DNA of 37,970 bases from Bacillota bacterium (GCA_023398105.1 JAEWST010000032.1:1-37970); one strand, 5' to 3'; positions 15,032-24,092 are shown, counted from the stretch's first letter. Translations and numbers: made by a program. Notes: generated by a model from the sequence alone, not told the origin.

Positions 15032-16633
15032 ATGGCTAATAAATTTCAAAAGCAATTTCATATATTCAAAAGTATGGATAATGATGTTGGAAATCCATCA
15101 GGTTATATAAAGGTTGAAATAAATGGTGAACAGGCAAAGCTACAACTATCACTGAATAATTTGCTAAATAGACAGGGCTTTGCCTATCAGCTTTATGGAA
15201 TTAAGAAAACCGATAGTAACATTAGTTATACTGTCATTTGTGATATCCCCAATATAAATGGTAGAGCCGACGTAAAATTAAATACTGATACTAACAAAGT
15301 GGGCGCAAATGATATGCCCATAGAGCAAATTAATATATACGCTATTATTTTGCGGCTATCGGGTAAAATGCCTGCATTAAAATGTCCCCTTGTTGCTTAT
15401 GCAAAGGAGGAGCTTGATTGGAAAAATGAATTTGACAGCCATGTTTTGATTAATGAAAGGAAGCAAGCTAAAAATAATCTGAATATTGAAAATAGTGATA
15501 GCTTTGAAAAGGATGCTAATAAACTAGAGACTAATAAAAATATAGAAAAAAGTGTAATAAGAGAGGAAAGCTATGCTGATGGTTTTGATAAAGCCATTAA
15601 TAATGAGCCACAAGAAAACTTTTCCAAGAGGATAGATGAGGTTAATGTAATTGAGTTGTTTCATGATAGAAGTGAAAAATCAGAAGAAATTGTAGGTGCT
15701 AACAAAACAGCTGATTTTGACCAATTAAATAATAGGACTGAAGAAGTTGTGATGTATGAAAGAAGTAATGTTACAAAAGCAGCAGCAGTTTATGACACTA
15801 CTGAACCTGAAATATCTATATATGAGGATAACAACGACTCAAAATCAGCGGAAAACATAAACAATGTATTTGATAATAATAACGGAAGAGCAAAAGAAGA
15901 TAATAAAGAATCTGTCCAATATGAATTAAATGATACTACACATATTAATAATAAAGAAGTTGGTAATGAGGCTAAAAAGTCAAATCTACAAGCTAATAAC
16001 CAACTCCTTAATGATATGAAATTAAATTTTTCAGGGAAATTTGAATCGGTAATTACCAGTATTTACAATACCGATAAATCAGCAACACTCACAAGCATTT
16101 ATAATAATGCAACAGCTAAAAAAGAACCCGAGTTAAATTTAGATGATAATGATATATTAGGTTCAGTAGAGGAGAACTTTAAGGATATATCATCAATTGA
16201 AATGGATAAGGTAAAAGGAAGAACGGAATTAAATTTGCCTGAATTGAAGGATGAGCTGAATAAAAGCTTTGAAAGCTATAATCCATTTAGAATGAAAAGT
16301 AAGAACTTCAATTGGTGGAAAATAAATAGCCCAGGTTATTTAAATAATATTTTATTCAGAAACAACATAAGAACTTATTTGCTTTTTAATCCAAAAGTTA
16401 TGTTAGCTCATTATAAATATAGATATATTATTTTTGGAATTCGCTTAGATAGACGCTCAGGAAAAGAACATTTTATTTGTGGTATACCTGGGGTATACTC
16501 AATAGATGAAAATCCATTTGGAAGTATGGGAAGTTGGGCTCAGACAGAAGGCTACAAACCAAAATATGGAGCTTTTGGATATTGGCTTATTATGATAGAC
16601 CCTAAGACAGGAAAGCTAATTAAGATAAGATAA
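15032..16633 (+). CDS. Clostridial two-domain protein with long disordered linker
   Basis: A 533-residue protein of unknown role. Residues 1-145 form a compact N-terminal domain (with QGFAYQLYGIKK); about 146-410 is a low-complexity linker rich in Asn, Glu, Asp and Lys; about 415-533 is a conserved C-terminal domain with NPFR, NWWKI, KYRYIIFGIRLDRRSG, HFICGIPGVYSIDENPFGS and a final GYWLIMIDPKTGKLI. This end resembles a family of uncharacterised, often sporulation-linked clostridial proteins, which is from memory and not tested. There is no signal peptide or membrane helix. AAAAGGAG precedes the ATG. It is divergent from the kimA-like gene and 130 bp before zapA. Confidence 0.7.
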   Translation: MANKFQKQFHIFKSMDNDVGNPSGYIKVEINGEQAKLQLSLNNLLNRQGFAYQLYGIKKTDSNISYTVICDIPNINGRADVKLNTDTNKVGANDMPIEQINIYAIILRLSGKMPALKCPLVAYAKEELDWKNEFDSHVLINERKQAKNNLNIENSDSFEKDANKLETNKNIEKSVIREESYADGFDKAINNEPQENFSKRIDEVNVIELFHDRSEKSEEIVGANKTADFDQLNNRTEEVVMYERSNVTKAAAVYDTTEPEISIYEDNNDSKSAENINNVFDNNNGRAKEDNKESVQYELNDTTHINNKEVGNEAKKSNLQANNQLLNDMKLNFSGKFESVITSIYNTDKSATLTSIYNNATAKKEPELNLDDNDILGSVEENFKDISSIEMDKVKGRTELNLPELKDELNKSFESYNPFRMKSKNFNWWKINSPGYLNNILFRNNIRTYLLFNPKVMLAHYKYRYIIFGIRLDRRSGKEHFICGIPGVYSIDENPFGSMGSWAQTEGYKPKYGAFGYWLIMIDPKTGKLIKIR

Positions 16634-16696
16634 ATTATTTAACTCAACTTTTCTACAAAAATGTAAAAAACAACCCAAAAAAGAAAAATAATTTGT

Positions 16697-16726
16697 TTGC
16701 CGAAATATAGTATTATATAGTATAAT
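16697..16726 (+). promoter_or_regulatory. Probable promoter for zapA
   Basis: TTGCCG (16697-16702), 18-bp spacer, perfect TATAAT (16721-16726). The zapA start is 38 bp downstream. Confidence 0.5.
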
Positions 16727-16763
16727 CAAGGTAATTAGGCGAGCTTAAAGGAGCTGATTTACC

Positions 16764-17210
16764 TTGACTTCAAAAAATAAAGTTGTTATTAGAATAGCTG
16801 GCAATGATTATACTCTTGTAGGGGTTGAATCCGATGAATATATGCAGAAAGTCGGCTTATATATTGATAAAAAAATGAATGAAATATTGTTTCGCAATAA
16901 TAGGCTTAGTACTTCACTTGCTGCAGTTTTAACGGCATTGAATGTGGCAGATGATTATTTTAAATCTCGTGAAAATGAGGTATTAGTGAGTAAGGAAAAA
17001 GAAGCCATAAGGTTAGAATTTGAGCGAATAAAAAGTGAAAACCTTCAGTTAAAGGAAGAGAATAATGCTTTGTCCTCAAAAAATACATCCCTACAGTTGC
17101 AGTTAGCAAAGAGAGAGGCTGAGCTTGGAGAGGTTAGAAATTCAATTGATAAGACTAACAAGAGTAATAAGACAATTGTGCAAAAACCTATGATTGGATA
17201 TGATATGTAG
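16764..17210 (+). CDS. zapA: Cell division protein ZapA
   Basis: ZapA binds and bundles FtsZ at the division ring. The first 95 residues give the typical fold (KNKVVIRIAGNDYTLVG, then EYMQKVGLYIDKKMNEI and the helix with AVLTALNVADDYFK). Residues about 75-135 extend as a coiled coil, and a short Lys-rich tail follows. Length 148 is a little longer than many ZapA proteins. The start is TTG at 16764 with AAAGGAG 10 bp upstream. It is followed by a terminator. Confidence 0.88.
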   Translation: MTSKNKVVIRIAGNDYTLVGVESDEYMQKVGLYIDKKMNEILFRNNRLSTSLAAVLTALNVADDYFKSRENEVLVSKEKEAIRLEFERIKSENLQLKEENNALSSKNTSLQLQLAKREAELGEVRNSIDKTNKSNKTIVQKPMIGYDM

Positions 17211-17226
17211 ATAGATTGTTGCAATT

Positions 17227-17263
17227 AAGGCTAGAGGGTATTTATACTCGTCTGGCTTTTTTC
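17227..17263 (+). terminator. Rho-independent terminator after zapA
   Basis: GGCTAGA pairs with TCTGGCT (with wobble pairs), topped by GAG/CTC and GTA/TAC stems, and is followed by a run of six Ts. Confidence 0.75.
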
Positions 17264-17337
17264 TTATGTTTTAGGGAATTATTAGAATATAATTGCATTT
17301 TGAGTTAAAAACATAAATCATAGATGTATAACGCAGG

Positions 17338-17366
17338 TTGACTAGATGGATTGTGTACAATAAGAT
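17338..17366 (+). promoter_or_regulatory. Sigma-A promoter for the PGM-like gene
   Basis: TTGACT (17338-17343), 17-bp spacer, TAAGAT (17361-17366). Downstream lie AAAGGAGG (17396-17402) and a small CTCT/AGAG stem before the coding start. No start codon is at usable distance from that strong ribosome-like site, so it may be part of a leader. Confidence 0.55.
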
Positions 17367-17462
17367 TAAATAAGGAATTTGTTTTAATATTAAAAAGGAG
17401 GCACCGAGTTCGCATCATCTCTTTTATAGAGTAATGTGGAGAATAAGGGAATAAATACAATA

Positions 17463-18350
17463 ATGAAGGTAATATTTATATTTATTGATGGTGTTGGAAT
17501 AGGAAATAAAAATAAAGAGACAAATCCTATATATGCAACTAAGTCCTTAGTTTTGGCAAAGCTAATAGATAAAGCAAGATTTAAAGCTGATGCCTCAATG
17601 GGTATTGAGGGACTTCCCCAAAGTGCAACAGGACAAACTGCTATTTTTACAGGAATCAACGCACCTGCGGCAATTAACAGACATTTGAGTGGTCAGCCTA
17701 CATCTTCACTAAGAGAAATAATTTACAGGGTAAATATGTTTTCCAGGCTGAAGAGTATGGGATTTAAGGTTGCAAGTGCAAATGTTTATAGGGACGAGTA
17801 TTTAATTAAAATGCTGGATATGACAGATAGAAGAAACAGACCATCTGTAACCTCTGTAATGGGAATGGCAGCAAGTATAAAATTTAAAACTGTAGCAGAT
17901 TTCATAGATAATAAAGGTGTATACCATGATATAACAGGTGAAATATTAAAAGAATCAGGCTATAGCGTTGCTACTATATCACCCGAAAGAGCCGCTCAAA
18001 ATCTTTATAAATTAAGCAGAGAAAACAATTTTACTTTATTTGAGCATTTTATGACTGATATTGCAGGACATAGAGCTAATATAAATTATGCTGTCAGCGT
18101 TATAGAAAAACTAGATAGCTTTTTGATAGAACTGACCAGTTTAATGGATTTTGAAGAGGATGTGCTTATTATAACAAGTGATCATGGAAATATTGAGGAT
18201 GTGACATTTCAGACACATACAATGAACAAGGTTCCAGTCATTATTTTAGGGAAAAAGGCTGATGCAGTAAATATACAAATAAATTCACTAGTTGACATAA
18301 TGCCATTTGTGCTTGAATTGTTTTCATGTCACAAGAGGGGAGATATATAA
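17463..18350 (+). CDS. Phosphoglycerate mutase-like metalloenzyme
   Basis: A 295-residue member of the alkaline phosphatase / cofactor-independent phosphoglycerate mutase superfamily. Seen: IFIDGVGIG with the first metal Asp, LPQSATGQTAIFTG with the nucleophile-region Ser/Thr, HFMTDIAGHR, and LIITSDHGNIED followed by QTHTMNKVP, the paired Asp-His metal sites. It is much shorter than true GpmI (about 510), so it is not the glycolytic enzyme; the substrate is unknown. ATG at 17463 has AAGGGAA upstream; a GTG at 17436 would add nine residues without a better ribosome site. U32 protease-like gene follows after about 170 bp. Confidence 0.8.
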   Translation: MKVIFIFIDGVGIGNKNKETNPIYATKSLVLAKLIDKARFKADASMGIEGLPQSATGQTAIFTGINAPAAINRHLSGQPTSSLREIIYRVNMFSRLKSMGFKVASANVYRDEYLIKMLDMTDRRNRPSVTSVMGMAASIKFKTVADFIDNKGVYHDITGEILKESGYSVATISPERAAQNLYKLSRENNFTLFEHFMTDIAGHRANINYAVSVIEKLDSFLIELTSLMDFEEDVLIITSDHGNIEDVTFQTHTMNKVPVIILGKKADAVNIQINSLVDIMPFVLELFSCHKRGDI

Positions 18351-18521
18351 AACTATTAAAATTTAGTAGCTTCAAGTAATTGATCTTGCAACAAAACATT
18401 TATAAGTCACGTGCAATGATAGACTTTTATGTTGGAAAGTTGAGTTAATAATCGTAGATATTACCTATAGAGGAAATGGAAACTCCTTGAGGGAGGACTG
18501 TTTTTATGAGGGAGGAAAACT

Positions 18522-21047
18522 TTGGATTTAAATAAAAAGGTTGAGCTATTAGCACCAGCTGGGAGCTATGAGGCGTTTTTGGCAGCTGTGGAAAATGGCT
18601 GTGATGCGGTATACTTGGGTGGGAAGTTACTCAATGCCAGACAGTTTGCAGGCAATTTTGATGATGAGGAACTACAGAGAGCTGTGGACTATGCTCATAC
18701 AAGAGGAGTAAAGGTTTATTTAACTCTAAATACACTTGTCTTAGATGATGAAATGCAGGAGGCAATAGAGTATGCAGCAAAAGCATATGAGATGGGTATA
18801 GATGCCTTTATCATACAGGATATAGGTCTTGCTTCAAGCTTAAAAAAAGCCATTCCTGAGCTGACGATCCATGCAAGCACACAGATGACCGCATATAACA
18901 GTGAGGGTGTGGCTGAACTTGAAAAAATGGGCTTTAGCAGAGTGGTTTTAGCAAGGGAGCTGACACTTTCTGAGATAAAAGAAATCTGCCTAACAACACC
19001 GACGGAAATAGAGGTTTTTGTTCATGGAGCACTATGTATTTCCTATTCAGGACAATGCCTGATGAGCAGTATAATAGGCGGTAGAAGCGGAAATAGGGGG
19101 ACATGTGCTCAGCCTTGCAGACTTCCGTATTCAATACAGAAGGATAATAATAATATTAAAAGCGGATACTTATTAAGCTCAAAGGATATTTGCTTCATAG
19201 AGAACCTGTCTGACTTAATTGACGCAGGAGTTAGTTCTATTAAAATTGAAGGCAGAATGAAAAGTCCTGAATATGTGGCCTCAGTTGTTAAAATTTATAG
19301 GAAATATTTAGACGAAATTGAACAGCAAAATCTAAAAAAAGAAAAAAATAAATATAGTGTATCAAAAGAAGATATGCATAAGCTTATGCAAAGCTTTAAC
19401 AGGGGGGGCTTTTCAAAGGGCTATCTACAAGGCAAGACAGGACCATATATGATGGCATATGAGAAGCCAAAGAATTGGGGCACATATCTTGGAAATGTTC
19501 TTGAACAGGATAGAAGTACTAATTCAGTAAAAATAAGACTTGATAATTCACTTGGAAATGGTGATGGTATAGAAATTTGGTCAAATAAATTATTTGAAGA
19601 TAGTCCTGGGGGTATAATTACAAAGATAGTCAAAGATGGCACGCTTGTAAAACGTGCATATTCTGGTGATGTAGTATGGGCATCTGTTATAAAAGGAAAA
19701 GTTGAAAAAGGGAGCAGGGTTTACAAGACATCAGATAAGGAGTTACTGGAACAGGCTGCTTTATCATATGCAAAGGGTAACAGAAAAGCAGATATTACAG
19801 CAGAATTTACATTAAAAATAGGACAGCTTCCGATATTGTGCCTAAAGGATGACAGTGGTAATAGTGTTTCTGTAACTGGTGATTTATTTCCTGAAGAGGC
19901 TGTAAATAAACCTCTTACAAGGGAAAGAATTAGCGAACAATTAGGGAAAATGGGCTCTACACCCTTTAATATTGTAGATCTTACATTGGACATAGATAAT
20001 AATGTCGTAATACCAATAAGCGAACTGAATAATATTAGGCGTAAAGCATCAGAGCTACTCGAAAATAAGAGGATATTATCTGGAAGAAGAAAAATAAAAA
20101 CGGGAAATGATGAATTAATTAGTTCTATAGAATATTTCCCAGGAAATATACCGATTTCCTTAGAAAAAAATCGTGATACCAACGAAAAGGCAAAAATATC
20201 TGTAATGCTATACAGCGAGTTTGACAATTTAGATTTTAATAAAATAAAGGCAGACAGATTATATTTGCCATTCGATAGCTTTTTGAAGGGCACTGTAAAA
20301 GAATTAGTACGGGAATACAGAGAGGAAGGCAAGGAAGTATTTGCATATATACCTGCTATTATAAAGGGAAACTATTCGGAAATAATTAATAAAAACTTAC
20401 AAGATATTTCTCAAGAGGTTGATGGATTTTTAGTGGGAAATATGGGAACTGCAAAAATAATAAGGGACAAGCTCGGTGAAGGTGTAAAGCTGATTGGAGA
20501 TTATTCCTTTAACATACTAAATGGTTGGTCAATGCATTTCCTAAGAGAAACAGGGTACTTTGGAGCGATGTTGTCATATGAGCTAAATTTGTCTCAACTA
20601 AATTCCATAAACTTTCCACCCCAATTTGAAGCTGAATTAGGAGTATATGGTAAAATACCAGTAATGACAAGTGAGTATTGCCCTGTTGGTGGAAGTGCGG
20701 GCAATAAAGAACCACAAAAGTGTAATAGGGTATGTAAAAATGGAGTCTACCAACTGAAGGACAGAAAAGGAGCTTCGTTCTTGGTCAAATGTGACTGTGT
20801 TGATTGCAGAAGTACAATATTTAATTCAAATGTGATATTTGTTCCTGAGCTTATTGGACAAGTCGGTAAAACTGGAGTTAATTACATGAGACTTAGTTTT
20901 GTTGACGAAAGTGTACAGGAAATATATGATATTATTAATTTGCATAGAAGTTTAATTGACAATTGCAATTACTCAGAAAAGGATAAAGTTGTTGAGAAAA
21001 TAAAAGCTAAGGGCTATACAAAAGGACACTTGCAAAGGGGAGTTTAG
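18522..21047 (+). CDS. U32 family protein, RlhA-like
   Basis: An 841-residue peptidase U32 family member with the extra C-terminal DUF3656 part. U32 relatives (RlhA in E. coli, TrhP) are now known to hydroxylate RNA, 23S C2501 or tRNA U34; RlhA-like is the better fit because of this domain layout. Seen: VELLAPAGSYEAFLAAVENG at the start, HGALCISYSGQC (His168, Cys172, Cys179), RGTCAQPC (Cys195, Cys199), IEGRMKSPEYVA, and a late Cys-rich stretch EYCPVGG, KCNRVC and KCDCVDC, consistent with an Fe-S cluster. The start is TTG at 18522 behind GAGGGAGG; an ATG at 18507 is out of frame. dut follows after 75 bp. Confidence 0.88.
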   Translation: MDLNKKVELLAPAGSYEAFLAAVENGCDAVYLGGKLLNARQFAGNFDDEELQRAVDYAHTRGVKVYLTLNTLVLDDEMQEAIEYAAKAYEMGIDAFIIQDIGLASSLKKAIPELTIHASTQMTAYNSEGVAELEKMGFSRVVLARELTLSEIKEICLTTPTEIEVFVHGALCISYSGQCLMSSIIGGRSGNRGTCAQPCRLPYSIQKDNNNIKSGYLLSSKDICFIENLSDLIDAGVSSIKIEGRMKSPEYVASVVKIYRKYLDEIEQQNLKKEKNKYSVSKEDMHKLMQSFNRGGFSKGYLQGKTGPYMMAYEKPKNWGTYLGNVLEQDRSTNSVKIRLDNSLGNGDGIEIWSNKLFEDSPGGIITKIVKDGTLVKRAYSGDVVWASVIKGKVEKGSRVYKTSDKELLEQAALSYAKGNRKADITAEFTLKIGQLPILCLKDDSGNSVSVTGDLFPEEAVNKPLTRERISEQLGKMGSTPFNIVDLTLDIDNNVVIPISELNNIRRKASELLENKRILSGRRKIKTGNDELISSIEYFPGNIPISLEKNRDTNEKAKISVMLYSEFDNLDFNKIKADRLYLPFDSFLKGTVKELVREYREEGKEVFAYIPAIIKGNYSEIINKNLQDISQEVDGFLVGNMGTAKIIRDKLGEGVKLIGDYSFNILNGWSMHFLRETGYFGAMLSYELNLSQLNSINFPPQFEAELGVYGKIPVMTSEYCPVGGSAGNKEPQKCNRVCKNGVYQLKDRKGASFLVKCDCVDCRSTIFNSNVIFVPELIGQVGKTGVNYMRLSFVDESVQEIYDIINLHRSLIDNCNYSEKDKVVEKIKAKGYTKGHLQRGV

Positions 21048-21122
21048 TCCTTGGACAGTTATTTTTGAGTTGTTAAAAGTTTTGAACAGTTATTGAGCTA
21101 AAAAATGGGGAGGAAAAATATA

Positions 21123-21623
21123 ATGTCAGTAGAGGTTTTTATTGAGATTTGCAGAGAAGGTGCTATACTTCCGAAGTATGCAAACGAAGGTGACGCAGGA
21201 ATGGATGTATATGCTGCGGAGGAAGTTACTATACTGCCTGGCGAAACTGTAGTGGTTCCAACAGGGTTAAAGCTTGCTATACCTGTTGGTTATGAAATTC
21301 AAGTAAGACCTAGAAGCGGAGTATCCTTGAAAACGCCAATTAGGATTCCAAATTCGCCAGGAACAATTGACAGCGGATATAGGGATGAATTAGGGATAAT
21401 AGTAAATAATAGTTCTATTATTAATCAAAATAAAAGCATAAATGAAAAATTTACTATTGATGAAAAGGGAAATAAGAACGGAGCATATCTTATTAGAAAA
21501 GGCGATAGAATAGCACAAATAGTTCTACAGGTAGTGCCAAAAATGATATTGACAAAGGTTGATTCTGTTAAAAGTATTGGAACTGACAGAGGCGGAGGCT
21601 TTGGATCAACGGGGGTATTATAG
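21123..21623 (+). CDS. dut: dUTP diphosphatase
   Basis: Hydrolyses dUTP to dUMP and pyrophosphate, keeping uracil out of DNA and feeding dTMP synthesis. All five trimeric dUTPase motifs are visible: AGMDVYA, RPRSGVS, NSPGTIDSGYRDELG, GDRIAQIVL and RGGGFGSTG at the C-terminus. Length 166, with about 15 residues more than usual between motifs 3 and 4 (SSIINQNKSINEKFTIDEKG), a common clostridial variation. ATG at 21123 follows GGGGAGG; an ATG at 21105 overlaps that ribosome site and is not preferred. Confidence 0.95.
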   Translation: MSVEVFIEICREGAILPKYANEGDAGMDVYAAEEVTILPGETVVVPTGLKLAIPVGYEIQVRPRSGVSLKTPIRIPNSPGTIDSGYRDELGIIVNNSSIINQNKSINEKFTIDEKGNKNGAYLIRKGDRIAQIVLQVVPKMILTKVDSVKSIGTDRGGGFGSTGVL

Positions 21624-21680
21624 GCTACTGTTTAGTAGTCAAAATTTAGAACTACATATTTAAATAAGGAGGCTGGTCTT

Positions 21681-23471
21681 ATTAAAATAAATGGAAATAC
21701 ACAATCAATAAAAGACAGGCTATTAAATGAGCTTGAAGGTCTATATGATGGCAAATACGGTCCAAGAGAGTTAGTGCCTGTTGAGCTTGCTCAAACAATT
21801 TCAAGGATTTCTTTTGAAATCAACCGAGAAATATCCGTTTTAATAAACAGAAGAGGCACTGTGGTAGACATAAGTATTGGTGATAGTGGAACAGCATCAT
21901 TGCCGCAAATGGACAATAGAAGGGGAAATACCAGATTGTCAGCTATTAGATGTATTCATACACATCCAGGTGGGAAGGGCATTTTATCACAGGTAGACAT
22001 AAAAACTCTGCAAAAATTGAGACTGGATGCTATGATTGCCATTGGTATAGTAGACGGACAGATAACTGAAATATATGCAGGCTGTCTAAATCTTGAACAA
22101 GATGCAGATATTTATGGCCCATTTACAATTGGCGATACAAGGCTCAATTATATTTATAAAATAATTGAAGAGCTGGACACTACTGCAAGAGCTGATATTT
22201 ACCAAAATGAAGATTCGGCTGAAAAAGCAGTTTTAGTTGGCTTGGAAACTTCACAAAGTAGAGTAGAGGATATGTCTCTTAGACAAGCTGAGAGTTCTCT
22301 TGACGAGTTGGAGGAACTTGCTAAAACAGCTGGAGCAATTGTTTTAAAAAAAGTTATACAGAGAAAACAAAATCAGGATTCAGCATATTATGTTGGTAAG
22401 GGAAAAATAGAGGAATTAGCCCTAATGTGCAAAGCCACAGATGTGCAACTGCTAATTTTTGATGACGAGCTTTCAGGTGCTCAAATAAGAAATATTGAAG
22501 AACTTACAGGTGCAAGGGTAATAGACAGAACCACGTTGATACTTGATATTTTTGCACAGAGAGCAAAATCAAAAGAAGGTAAGCTACAAGTTGAGTTGGC
22601 ACAACTTAAGTATAAGTTACCAAGATTGATTGGTTTGGGTAATGAGCTTTCAAGACTTGGAGGAGGTATTGGTACTAGAGGTCCTGGAGAAAAGAAGCTT
22701 GAGGTTGACAGACGACATATCCGCAGAAGGATAACAGGCTTAGAACGTGAGCTGAAGTTACTTGAGAAGAGACGTATTTTTATGCGTAAAGGCAGGGAGA
22801 AAAATAATACACCTGTTATTGCATTAGTTGGATACACAAATGCTGGTAAATCTAGTTTGATGAATAGACTGTGCGGCTCATCAGTTTTTGTAGAGGATAA
22901 GCTTTTTGCAACCCTTGACCCATCTGCTAGAAAGCTCATATTAGCTGATGGACGAGAGGCTGTACTTATTGATACAGTTGGGTTTATAAGAAAGCTTCCC
23001 CATGACCTAATAGAAGCATTTAAATCGACTTTAGAAGAGGCAGTTCATGCTGATATGCTATTGCATGTAGTGGATGCTTCAAGTGATAATGCAACAATGC
23101 AAATAGGTGTTGTAGAGAGATTACTTGAAGATTTGGGTGCTTCAACTAAAAGCACTATTCTTGTGCTAAACAAGCAGGACATTGTAACCCAAGGAGGTAG
23201 AATAAACTCAATGGGGTATACGTCGGTTTGTGAAATATCAGCATTTACTGGAAACGGCATCCCACAATTATTAGAGACAATAACTGAAGGCTTTAAAGAG
23301 AGACTTAGAGAAATAAACCTGTTGGTTCCGTATAATGATGGATGGGTTATGGCCTATATTTATGAAAATGGAAGAGTAATAGAACAAGAATACCTAGAGG
23401 ATGGAATTAATGTAAAAGCTGTAGTAAAAATAGACAAATTAGGCAGGCTGGATGATTTTATTCTTGTATAA
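21681..23471 (+). CDS. hflX: GTPase HflX with N-terminal JAMM-like extension
   Basis: HflX is a ribosome-binding GTPase that splits stalled 70S ribosomes. The GTPase domain has GYTNAGKS (384-391), DTVGFIRKLPHDLIEAFKSTLEE and NKQD (497-500); before it lies the HflX N-domain with its glycine-rich LSRLGGGIGTRGPGEKKLE. A further 150 residues at the N-terminus carry an E50 ... H93-T-H95-x7-S103-x2-D106 pattern, the JAMM/MPN+ metal signature. Start: the frame is open back to 21639 without ATG, GTG or TTG; ATT at 21681 sits 8 bp after AGGAGG and gives KINGNT, the N-terminus expected from relatives. Without ATT, the first usable start is GTG 21774, with no good ribosome site. Length 596 from the ATT. 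Confidence 0.9.
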   Translation: MKINGNTQSIKDRLLNELEGLYDGKYGPRELVPVELAQTISRISFEINREISVLINRRGTVVDISIGDSGTASLPQMDNRRGNTRLSAIRCIHTHPGGKGILSQVDIKTLQKLRLDAMIAIGIVDGQITEIYAGCLNLEQDADIYGPFTIGDTRLNYIYKIIEELDTTARADIYQNEDSAEKAVLVGLETSQSRVEDMSLRQAESSLDELEELAKTAGAIVLKKVIQRKQNQDSAYYVGKGKIEELALMCKATDVQLLIFDDELSGAQIRNIEELTGARVIDRTTLILDIFAQRAKSKEGKLQVELAQLKYKLPRLIGLGNELSRLGGGIGTRGPGEKKLEVDRRHIRRRITGLERELKLLEKRRIFMRKGREKNNTPVIALVGYTNAGKSSLMNRLCGSSVFVEDKLFATLDPSARKLILADGREAVLIDTVGFIRKLPHDLIEAFKSTLEEAVHADMLLHVVDASSDNATMQIGVVERLLEDLGASTKSTILVLNKQDIVTQGGRINSMGYTSVCEISAFTGNGIPQLLETITEGFKERLREINLLVPYNDGWVMAYIYENGRVIEQEYLEDGINVKAVVKIDKLGRLDDFILV

Positions 23472-23574
23472 ACTTACTAAGTAAGGTATGATAATAATAG
23501 AAATTAATTTGTTAGTATATATTTTATTATTTTAATCTACCTTTAAAATATCTATCAGGAAAGGGGTTTTGATT

Positions 23575-24006
23575 ATGCTTGTTAGAAACTGTGCAGGTGG
23601 AGTTGTATTTTCAGGAGATAAAGTTTTTCTTCTGAAGAACGAGAAGGATGAGTGGGTACTTCCAAAAGGGGTAATTAAGAATGGAGATTATCCAGACGAG
23701 GTAGCAATACGAAGAGTAAAAGAGGAAGCAGGAATTAATGCAGAAATTATTACTCCAGCGGGCAATACCAATTATGAATTTTTCTCTGTAACACGTCAAA
23801 GACCAGTTTGTAATAAAATCACATGGTACATCATGAAATCCCTTGATAATAGCTATCAAATTAATAAAGGTGAAAATTTTAAGGATGGTGCATATTTCTC
23901 AATTGAGGAAGCCTTGCAGAAAATCACTTATAGTCAAGACAAATCTCTTATTACCGTATCTTATTCAAAATATAACGAGGCAATAAAATGTCCCCCACTT
24001 TTATAA
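23575..24006 (+). CDS. Nudix-fold protein with non-canonical Nudix box
   Basis: A 143-residue Nudix-fold protein. The box region GVIKNGDYPDEVAIRRVKEE (about 36-55) lines up with Gx5Ex7REUxEExGU, but the first Glu is Asp and the Glu of RE is Arg; the later EE pair is kept. Upstream strands (GGVVFSGDKVFLLKN, WVLPKG) fit the fold. Activity on a nucleotide diphosphate is uncertain, and an RNA-binding or altered-substrate role is possible. ATG 23575 lies 8 bp after AAGGGG. It follows hflX by about 100 bp. Confidence 0.8.
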   Translation: MLVRNCAGGVVFSGDKVFLLKNEKDEWVLPKGVIKNGDYPDEVAIRRVKEEAGINAEIITPAGNTNYEFFSVTRQRPVCNKITWYIMKSLDNSYQINKGENFKDGAYFSIEEALQKITYSQDKSLITVSYSKYNEAIKCPPLL

Positions 24007-24092
24007 GTGGCGGGTACCGCTTTAGTTTTCAGGAGTTTGGAAAAGCAAAGCAAATTGGCAAAACAACAGTGCTTATGTAAATTAAAATAATC

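Noticed and set aside
18425..18452. TGGAAAGTTGAGT near 18434 resembles the repeat fragment at 33080
   Set aside because: Only about 13 bases match in AT-rich DNA; the flanking sequence, the ATG and the hairpin are absent.
19721..20332. Long minus-strand frame of 203 codons opposite the U32 gene
   Set aside because: It mirrors the coding frame of a clear U32 protein, has no ribosome site and no family features.
22481..22939. Minus-strand 152-codon frame opposite hflX
   Set aside because: Shadow of the HflX N-domain and GTPase loop; no start signal and no similarity to known proteins.
24003..24025. GTGGCGGGTACCGC resembles the T-box consensus GGGTGGTACCGCG
   Set aside because: Only about 10 of 13 bases agree, there is no stem I or specifier loop upstream (that region codes for the Nudix protein), and the downstream gene yigZ is not tied to amino-acid metabolism.
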